From positions 1 through 20,693 of the forward strand of contig CALDPI010000098.1 in assembly GCA_937912045.1 (NCBI GenBank): a DNA stretch of 20,693 nucleotides, written 5' to 3'. Positions 15,233-20,693 of the stretch are shown piece after piece. Source of the DNA: an uncultured Clostridia bacterium. Lineage in GTDB: Bacteria; Bacillota; Clostridia; Oscillospirales; Acutalibacteraceae. Each line of letters opens with the position of its first letter. Positions within the stretch are counted from its first letter, which is position 1. The notes beneath the pieces are model-generated. The model ran no database searches. It was given only the letters and a program-made list of their open reading frames with translations, and had not been told where the DNA came from. The translations under genes and the position numbers were made by a program.

Positions 15233-18200
15233 CTACTGTTTTGCAGGGGTTACACCCTTTGCCTTTTTCTTCTTAACAATGATGATTGTTGCAACGGTTG
15301 CACCTGCTATTACAAGTGCTGCGCCAAGGCAAATTAATACGATAAGCCAGATGTTAGGCTTAATAAATCTGCGGTTGAGCACCATTACATACTGTTGCTC
15401 ATCTGTTTCCTCTTCTTCTTCAACGATTTCGTTCTCGTCAACGAGGTCGGTTACGGAAGACAAAATGTAATCGCCTGCACCGTAAAGCATAAAGGAAAGC
15501 TTTCTGGTTGCGGGAACCATCATACGCTCGACAAGCTCAAGCTCGCCGTTTACGTATTTGTAAAGTGCGTATTTTCTGCCAACGGCACTCTTATCCATCA
15601 CGATGATGAAATCGGCGCCCATGGTCCATTCACCCTGCTGTCCGAAGGAGAAGGCCTTAGCATTGGGGTCTTTTTCCTTTACAAGCTTAAGTCCTGCACT
15701 GTCAGACACGGCTGACACCTTAACGTTGAAGTCCATTGTTTCTACAATGTTCATTCCGTTGAAGGAAAGTGCATATTCGGTTTCGCCCTTCTTGTTCATA
15801 AGGTTAACGGTAAGGTTCTTATCCGAATCCTTAAAGGTTTCAAAGACGCGCTTCGGAATTACGGTGTTGCCGTTGTAAAGATTGATTTCAACCGAGCCGC
15901 CGTCCTCTGCATCCTCCAGCATAAAGATGGTGTCGTCAACGTCGAGCTTGCCGACCTTGGAGGAGTCATAGCTGTATTCAAGACCTGTGATACAGCGAGA
16001 GAACGCATTTTGAGCGTTTTTATTCTCAATCTCTACCTTTATATATTTTGCGCCTTTGGGAAGGTTTGTGGGTGTCAGTCTGTACTTCTCATAACCACCC
16101 GATATTGTTACATAGGACAGGTCATGCTCTGCTGTATACTCAAGCTGTTTGTACTCTCTGCCGTCAACCGAGGCATAAATGCGGTACATTTCGGATACCT
16201 TCATATCCTTATAGGGATGATATCCGACGTAGAGCGCAAAGCTTTCAAAGCCAACAGACTTATAGATCATTGTACCTGTCATATCCTTCATTGTGGAACG
16301 AAGAACAGGTCCTGTAAAGCCGGTCCAGGTGCTCTGGAGTGCTTTACTTGCGTCAAGCTCAACATTGTCGTATTTATAACGGCTGGTTAAGAACTTGTCG
16401 CCCGCCATATAGTTAATTACCTTAACTGTATTTCCCGGGTGTTTTACCGCAGGAAGCGGAGGATTAAACTTGATTGTGAAGCTGAGTGTATCAACACCCG
16501 CCGCATTGGTTGCGGTGATTACGTACTTGCCTTCTTCGGTAAGCTCACCCTCCTTAGCGGGAACGTACTTATTGCCGTTGAGGGTTACGGTGTATGTTTT
16601 GGTGTTGCTGATGCTGTAGCTTACTACTGTATCAACCAGGTCACCATCGTTAACCTTTTTACTGCGGAAGTTATAGGCTGTGATGATGGGAACGGGACGG
16701 TTGATTATAAAGCTTGTTTCAAACTCGCCGTACTGATTTGTAGCAATGACGGTATATGCACCGTTAAGCTCGATTACTACGTCCTTGGCTGTGCTATACG
16801 GCATTCCGTCGCGCAGAATCTGTACCGACTGTGCGTTATGCGAAAGCACGCGAACGTTATCGTTTGTTACATCGCCTACGGACATATTGTTTCCAAAGGT
16901 ATCAATAAGCTGTACGACGGGCATTTTCTTTGCAATGTAGAAGCTTGCAGAGGACGTGCCCGAATAGTTTGCAGCATATACAGTGTAATAACCATCTTCC
17001 GTCAGTTTGTTTCCGGCCGGTTTAGCAATTTCTTTGCCGTCCTTCTTAACAAACCAGTAATTTTCGCCCTTGACCGAAACGGTTACGTCTTTAGTTGTAA
17101 CATCGTTATAATAAAGCTTTTTGCCGTCGGCTGTTGCCTTAAGGTCGGGGAACGAAAGCTTGGTAAGCTCCTGAATGGCGAGGAATGCGCCCTGCCAGAG
17201 AGATGAAAGCGGTGCGTTGGGGTGATATTCAACCTTAACGACCGAGCCCTCGGAACCTAAATAATAAACTGCGTTATATACTGTTACGCGGTTTGCCTTG
17301 CGAACAACTGAAACAGACGTCGGTTTTACAAGTTTATAGGTGCCATCGTAGGTATCTGCGGTATAAATGGACAGGTATCCGTCGGCTGCAGAGCCTGAGT
17401 TTGCAACGCTGTAATTAATGCTCAAAGCGGAATATTTATTTCCATTTTCGTCTGCGTTAACAAAGTAGAAATAGCCGTCCTTTTTATAACCCTTAGAGTC
17501 ACTTCCGACCGTGAGGTTAGTACCCTCGTTCGGAACGCCCCAATCAGATTCCCAGATATCCTTCTTGTATGCATCGGATTTATCATTCTGCTTAACAACA
17601 AGGGTATCGTTTATGATTACCTGCTTGTCACCCTTTGTGAAGTCTTTGGGTGCGCCTGCGGGTGCGATTGAAAGGAGCTTATCATAAGCCTCCTTCGCGG
17701 CAACCTGACCTGCGGTGAAATCATATTTATCCATCTTTACCTGTGTGTTTGTCTTTTTTATGGTAAAGGTAAGATTTACTGTGCCCTTCTTGTTGTATGC
17801 AGAAACCTCATACTTACCGTCGTCGGTGAGTATTGCGCCGTTTTCAACCGTGATAGGAGCGCCGTCCTTTTTGACGGTAAATCCGCTTTGTTCAATGTCT
17901 GCGCCAACGTCGGCAATATCAAGCTTTACGGCGTTAGGTGCGGTGACGCCCTGTCCGAGAGGATTGATAAAGTTACCGAGCGCATCCTTGAAGTTCGCGT
18001 TAATGCTGGGGGCAACAATATAGGTTGTATATTTTGCTCTGATTATGCCGTAATTGAATGCCGAGCCCTTTGTTGCATCGGTCGTAAGCGACATAAAGCG
18101 CATATACTTTGTTCCGTCGGGGATGGCGGTAACAACAAGTTCACGCGACCTTGCCTTATTGGTCATACCCTCAGGTGTAAGTTCTGCACCAAAATCAAAC

Positions 18201-20530
18201 GGAACGGTAGTCCAGGTTATGCCATCGGGTGATGTCTGGAAGCTATAGAATTTTCTATAGTCCGAATCGGTTGTGGAGGCTTGGTTGAGTGTTTCAACCG
18301 TGAAGCTTCCAAAGCCGTTATCCAAACGCCAAGAGGCATATACGGCAGGTTCATCCTTGCCGTGATTGAAAGGCCACATAATGTATTTATCTTCTGCGTT
18401 TACCAAAGCAGAGTGGTTAGCCTTTGTGCTAACAAGACTCATTAAACGCTTTGAAGTTTTATCGGCATAGTCAACAAGCTCATAGGCCTGCGTTTTGCCG
18501 GTGTTATAAATATCATCGACTATGGTCTTGGTTTCGACTGTATCCTCTGTTTTGAGAGATACTGTAAAGTTAAATTCTGCTGATTTTCCTGCCTTGTTTT
18601 CTGCGACTACGCTATAGCTTCCGTTCTGATTGAAGATATAAGCGTTTTCTGCGGCATTATAATAATCTGCAGACTGTACGTCTACGCCATCCTTCTTGAT
18701 GTGAAGCTTGCCGCCTAATTCGGCAGTGGCATCGGTTGCGGTGAGCTTAACCATTCGGATTGCTCTGCCGCCGTTTTCAAGCGGGTTGGCATAAACGCCG
18801 TAAAAGTTTTTATAAATCGCACTGATTTCGGGTGCGAAAACTTCGCGATAGTTACCATATGAAGCGCCAACAACAGTACCTTTATTATAGGTATTTTCGT
18901 TTTTACCACAGGTAAGTCTTACATAGTTTGTATTATCGGGAATTGCCTTTACAGTCAAGCGATAGGTCATATGACCGTAAAGATAATCCGCAAGTTTTTG
19001 TTTTGTAAATCCAACTTTGGTCCAGTTTTCACCGTCCTCAGACACGTGAAGCACGAAATAATCGTTGAATTTCTCGTCTTCTGTGTAGGTTGCAACAACA
19101 TCTAATGCAAAGGAAGAGATGTTTTCGCTCTTCCAGAGCATATAGTCGCCAGCGTCATTCGGGAAATATGAATGAATTGTTGCAGTACCTACGCCTGTTA
19201 AAGCATTTTGAATGGGATTGTAATAATAAGTATTTTCAATAGCGCCGCTATCTTTCTTATTAAAGATATCAAAGGTGTTGGTTTCTTCTGTATATACACC
19301 CTCGTTCTTGTTAAGCTTAACGGTGAAAGAAAGCTCTGATTTACCTGCAACGTTTTCGGCGGTTATTTTGTATTCGCCGTCTTCTGTGAAGTAATAGGCG
19401 TCGTCGGTTGCATCATAGTAATCTGCAACGTTGGCGTCTGCGCCGTTCTTTGTGATTTTGACGGTGCCGCCTGTTTCCATTTCGGTGATTTTGAGCATAG
19501 TATCGCGTTTTGCAACGCCGCCATCCTCTATCATATTGGAATACACGCCGCCGAGGTTTTTATATGCCGCGTCAAGCTCTGGCACCTGTACTTCTTTAAT
19601 ATAAGAGTACTTAGCCTTTACAATACCGTAATTATAACCCGAACCCTTCGTTGCATCGGTAGTGAGAGATAAAAATCTTACATACTTTGTATCATCAGGC
19701 AGGTTGTTAATATGTAATTCTTTACATACAGCCGTGCTCTTGAGGCCCTCTACCGTAACGTTGTTGCCAACCGTAAAATCAACGGGTTTCCAGTTCTGGC
19801 CGTCTGCGGAATAGTAGAAAGCATAGAACTGACGAAGCTGTTGTTCAGTTATGCTGCTTCCGTTAATAGTAACGACACTAAAACGTAAAATTCCGTTATC
19901 GTCCTTCCAGGAAGCGTAGCACTTTGATTCATCGGAGCCGTGGTTGTACGGCCACAAAGAGTATTTACCTGTTGCCGAAACAAAAGTACCGATGACCTGT
20001 GAATTGAGATTCATCTGGCAGTTTTGTGTTGCGTTGAGAACCTTTGAGCGTTCGTATGCAAGTGTCGCGCCGGTGTTATAAATATCGTCTTCGATGTTTA
20101 TAACGGCATAAGCACCTGTATTCGTGCTGTCGGCAATGGTGAATTCAAAATCTACAGTATCTGCAGTATTTGAAAGGGTGAATTTATATGCGCCCTTTTC
20201 GGATACGATATATCCGTCGTCAGCAGCGCTATAAAGGCTATCGGGTGTGACGGGGGTGCCGTCCTTTTCGATTACGAGCTGAACGCCCGGCTCATATCCT
20301 GCGAGCTTTACGAGCACGTCCTTGGTTACGGTGTCGCCGTTTTTAACGGGGTTCGCGTAATAACCAAAGTAGTTTTCGTAATTTGCGGTGATGTTTATGG
20401 GTGCAAGCTCTTCATAGGTTTCGGTATGAACCTTTATAAAGCCTGCGTTCCATGCACCTGCCTTTTTGGATTTGAGTTGAACGTAGCTTGTGCCGTCCGG
20501 AATGTTCTTGAGCGTGAGAACGCAAGAGCG
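15233..20530 (-). CDS. Giant modular cell-surface protein with discoidin-like and Ig-like repeats, 5'-truncated
   Basis: At least 1760 residues are present. The open frame continues to a GTG at 20548, but its first codons are antisense purH, so the true start and signal peptide are missing. Discoidin-like modules, recognised by a YIMWPFNHG then YASW then DGITW pattern and LPDDTKYVRF-type strands, alternate with Ig-like modules ending G.Y.V.A.N..G..S.F.I (seven copies, for example DGEYKITAENVAGKSELSFT). A divergent module, two Ig-like units, another discoidin-like module (about 15965-16440) and a beta-rich juxtamembrane domain follow. An acidic stretch (DENEIVEEEEETDE) precedes a single membrane helix (IWLIVLICLGAALVIAGATV) and a KKKKAK tail, with no LPXTG sorting signal. 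Such proteins bind carbohydrate or host ligands. Placed first in a sugar-import operon, glycan capture is the likely job. The gene could also be an adhesin. Confidence 0.85.
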   Translation of the reverse strand, partial: RSCVLTLKNIPDGTSYVQLKSKKAGAWNAGFIKVHTETYEELAPINITANYENYFGYYANPVKNGDTVTKDVLVKLAGYEPGVQLVIEKDGTPVTPDSLYSAADDGYIVSEKGAYKFTLSNTADTVDFEFTIADSTNTGAYAVINIEDDIYNTGATLAYERSKVLNATQNCQMNLNSQVIGTFVSATGKYSLWPYNHGSDESKCYASWKDDNGILRFSVVTINGSSITEQQLRQFYAFYYSADGQNWKPVDFTVGNNVTVEGLKSTAVCKELHINNLPDDTKYVRFLSLTTDATKGSGYNYGIVKAKYSYIKEVQVPELDAAYKNLGGVYSNMIEDGGVAKRDTMLKITEMETGGTVKITKNGADANVADYYDATDDAYYFTEDGEYKITAENVAGKSELSFTVKLNKNEGVYTEETNTFDIFNKKDSGAIENTYYYNPIQNALTGVGTATIHSYFPNDAGDYMLWKSENISSFALDVVATYTEDEKFNDYFVLHVSEDGENWTKVGFTKQKLADYLYGHMTYRLTVKAIPDNTNYVRLTCGKNENTYNKGTVVGASYGNYREVFAPEISAIYKNFYGVYANPLENGGRAIRMVKLTATDATAELGGKLHIKKDGVDVQSADYYNAAENAYIFNQNGSYSVVAENKAGKSAEFNFTVSLKTEDTVETKTIVDDIYNTGKTQAYELVDYADKTSKRLMSLVSTKANHSALVNAEDKYIMWPFNHGKDEPAVYASWRLDNGFGSFTVETLNQASTTDSDYRKFYSFQTSPDGITWTTVPFDFGAELTPEGMTNKARSRELVVTAIPDGTKYMRFMSLTTDATKGSAFNYGIIRAKYTTYIVAPSINANFKDALGNFINPLGQGVTAPNAVKLDIADVGADIEQSGFTVKKDGAPITVENGAILTDDGKYEVSAYNKKGTVNLTFTIKKTNTQVKMDKYDFTAGQVAAKEAYDKLLSIAPAGAPKDFTKGDKQVIINDTLVVKQNDKSDAYKKDIWESDWGVPNEGTNLTVGSDSKGYKKDGYFYFVNADENGNKYSALSINYSVANSGSAADGYLSIYTADTYDGTYKLVKPTSVSVVRKANRVTVYNAVYYLGSEGSVVKVEYHPNAPLSSLWQGAFLAIQELTKLSFPDLKATADGKKLYYNDVTTKDVTVSVKGENYWFVKKDGKEIAKPAGNKLTEDGYYTVYAANYSGTSSASFYIAKKMPVVQLIDTFGNNMSVGDVTNDNVRVLSHNAQSVQILRDGMPYSTAKDVVIELNGAYTVIATNQYGEFETSFIINRPVPIITAYNFRSKKVNDGDLVDTVVSYSISNTKTYTVTLNGNKYVPAKEGELTEEGKYVITATNAAGVDTLSFTIKFNPPLPAVKHPGNTVKVINYMAGDKFLTSRYKYDNVELDASKALQSTWTGFTGPVLRSTMKDMTGTMIYKSVGFESFALYVGYHPYKDMKVSEMYRIYASVDGREYKQLEYTAEHDLSYVTISGGYEKYRLTPTNLPKGAKYIKVEIENKNAQNAFSRCITGLEYSYDSSKVGKLDVDDTIFMLEDAEDGGSVEINLYNGNTVIPKRVFETFKDSDKNLTVNLMNKKGETEYALSFNGMNIVETMDFNVKVSAVSDSAGLKLVKEKDPNAKAFSFGQQGEWTMGADFIIVMDKSAVGRKYALYKYVNGELELVERMMVPATRKLSFMLYGAGDYILSSVTDLVDENEIVEEEEETDEQQYVMVLNRRFIKPNIWLIVLICLGAALVIAGATVATIIIVKKKKAKGVTPAKQ
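17746..18517 (-). repeat. Surface-protein discoidin/Ig module, type A, copy 2
   Basis: This unit begins DDIYNTGKTQAYE and carries MWPFNHGKDEPAVYASW, RKFYSFQTSPDGITW and YMRFMSLTTDATKGSAFNYG, then an Ig-like segment. It is closest to the unit at 19286-20089, more so than to the unit between them. Confidence 0.75.
18518..19285 (-). repeat. Surface-protein discoidin/Ig module, type B, second copy
   Basis: This unit begins around TNTFDIFNKKDSG and has YMLWKSENISSF, SEDGENWTKVGF and AIPDNTNYVRLTCGK in place of the type A motifs, then VFAPEISAIYKNFYGVYANP and an Ig-like segment. The LTVKAIPDNTNYVRL and YKNFYGVYANPLENGG parts match the truncated first unit of the protein at its N-terminal end rather than the flanking type A units. 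Confidence 0.7.
19286..20089 (-). repeat. Surface-protein discoidin/Ig module, type A, copy 1
   Basis: This unit begins DDIYNTGATLAYERSK with LWPYNHGSDESKCYASW, RQFYAFYYSADGQNW and YVRFLSLTTDATKGSGYNYG, followed by an Ig-like segment ending ENVAGKSELSFTVK. It shares the same order of motifs with the unit at 17746-18517, 1572 bp away. Confidence 0.75.
20090..20520 (-). repeat. Surface-protein type B module, truncated first copy
   Basis: Only the C-terminal part of the discoidin-like module survives (VLTLKNIPDGTSYVQLKSK, then ANYENYFGYYANPVKNGD), plus a complete Ig-like unit ending EKGAYKFTLSNTAD. It resembles the type B unit at 18518-19285. The missing front part would lie beyond the junction near 20521. 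Confidence 0.65.
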
Positions 20531-20646
20531 GTGTGAAGTATATTGCACAGCCCGGCGGTTCTGTAAGAGATGACTTGGTTATCGAATGTGCGAACAAGTA
20601 CAACATGGCTATGGCATTTACCGGAATCAGATTGTTCCATCACTAA
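20521..20646 (+). pseudogene. purH: 3' fragment of purH (AICAR transformylase/IMP cyclohydrolase)
   Basis: The plus strand encodes the last 41 residues of PurH, ending in TAA at 20644-20646. The frame reads GVKYIAQPGGSVRDD, then VIECANKYNMAMAFTG and IRLFHH, which matches the strongly conserved PurH C-terminus (QPGGS.RD..VI, then FTG.R.F.H). PurH performs the last two steps of purine biosynthesis in the cytosol. The frame is closed by a stop at 20515-20517, so nothing further upstream belongs to purH. The rest of the enzyme, over 450 residues, is absent, and the sequence to the left is the surface-protein gene in the opposite direction. Identity is sure despite the short length. Whether it is a real remnant or an assembly artefact is open. 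Confidence 0.9.
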
Positions 20647-20659
20647 AATAAAGACAAAG

Positions 20660-20690
20660 AAAGAGAGTTGCGTAGGCAACTCTCTTTTTA
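20660..20690 (+). terminator. Rho-independent terminator after purH
   Basis: A 12-bp perfect stem, arms 20660-20671 and 20676-20687, has a GTAG loop and runs into a T-rich end (TTTTTA). It lies 13 bases after the purH stop, as expected for the end of a purine operon. Confidence 0.9.
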
Positions 20691-20693
20691 ATT

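Noticed and set aside
16439..17206. 255-codon open frame on the plus strand
   Set aside because: It lies antisense to the repeat-rich surface protein, has no ribosome site, and its composition (many Cys, Tyr and Ile) is that of a reverse-frame shadow.
17746..20520. CRISPR or tandem DNA repeat array
   Set aside because: The repeats are degenerate protein modules of about 770-810 bp with little exact DNA identity, not short regular repeats with spacers.
15233..20548. GTG at 20548 as true start of the giant protein
   Set aside because: The codons just after it are antisense purH, with no ribosome site and no signal peptide. The real start lies elsewhere.
20434..20679. 81-codon minus-strand open frame at the right end
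   Set aside because: It overlaps purH and its terminator in antisense and the surface gene in another frame. The PurH reading explains the sequence better.

Overview
This window reads as one long minus-strand operon from an uncultured Gram-positive bacterium, probably Bacillota/Clostridia. The evidence is lipoprotein SBPs, AGGAGG-type ribosome sites at almost every gene, surface proteins anchored by a C-terminal membrane helix, no outer-membrane components, and a PurH tail of clostridial flavour (ends FTGIRLFHH). The assignment rests on sequence feel, not on a database search. Twelve minus-strand genes lie within about 20.5 kb. Gaps are 0-40 bp, with one larger gap of 85 bp. The strand and spacing suggest co-transcription from a promoter that lies outside the window. 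I see no tRNA, rRNA, CRISPR array, insertion sequence or integrase, and no gene-free stretch over 300 bp.

In transcription order (right to left): (1) a giant cell-surface protein (15233-20530 region, 5' end missing) built of alternating discoidin-like and Ig-like modules with a C-terminal membrane anchor; (2) an 85-bp spacer with a perfect GAAA-capped hairpin; (3) a solute-binding lipoprotein (13735-15147); (4) a second, non-lipidated solute-binding protein with two N-terminal carbohydrate-binding-like domains (10834-13698); (5) two MalF/MalG-type permeases (9030-10844); (6) a three-gene membrane cassette of NHL-propeller/TPR protein, Yip1-family protein and DUF5696-like lipoprotein (4424-9025); (7) a second MalF/MalG-type permease pair (2529-4415); (8) two paralogous right-handed beta-helix proteins (969-2510, and one running off the left edge, <1-458) separated by a 162-residue protein of unknown function (471-959).

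The parts suggest a carbohydrate capture and import locus. The giant protein and the CBM-like/SBP fusion would bind a complex glycan at the surface. The DUF5696-like lipoprotein may be a glycosidase-like fold at the membrane. Two separate importers would carry oligosaccharides inward, and the leaderless beta-helix proteins, which resemble polysaccharide lyases and epimerases, could act on them in the cytosol. No ABC ATPase, regulator or recognisable glycoside hydrolase is present, so a shared MsmX-type ATPase elsewhere is the likely energiser. The NHL-Yip1-DUF5696 cassette between two permease pairs is the least understood part.

The right end is not continuous biology. From about 20521 to 20646 the plus strand encodes the last 41 residues of PurH, followed by a good rho-independent terminator. 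Both purH and the surface-protein gene lose their 5' ends at the same point, which looks like an assembly chimera or a rearrangement breakpoint.
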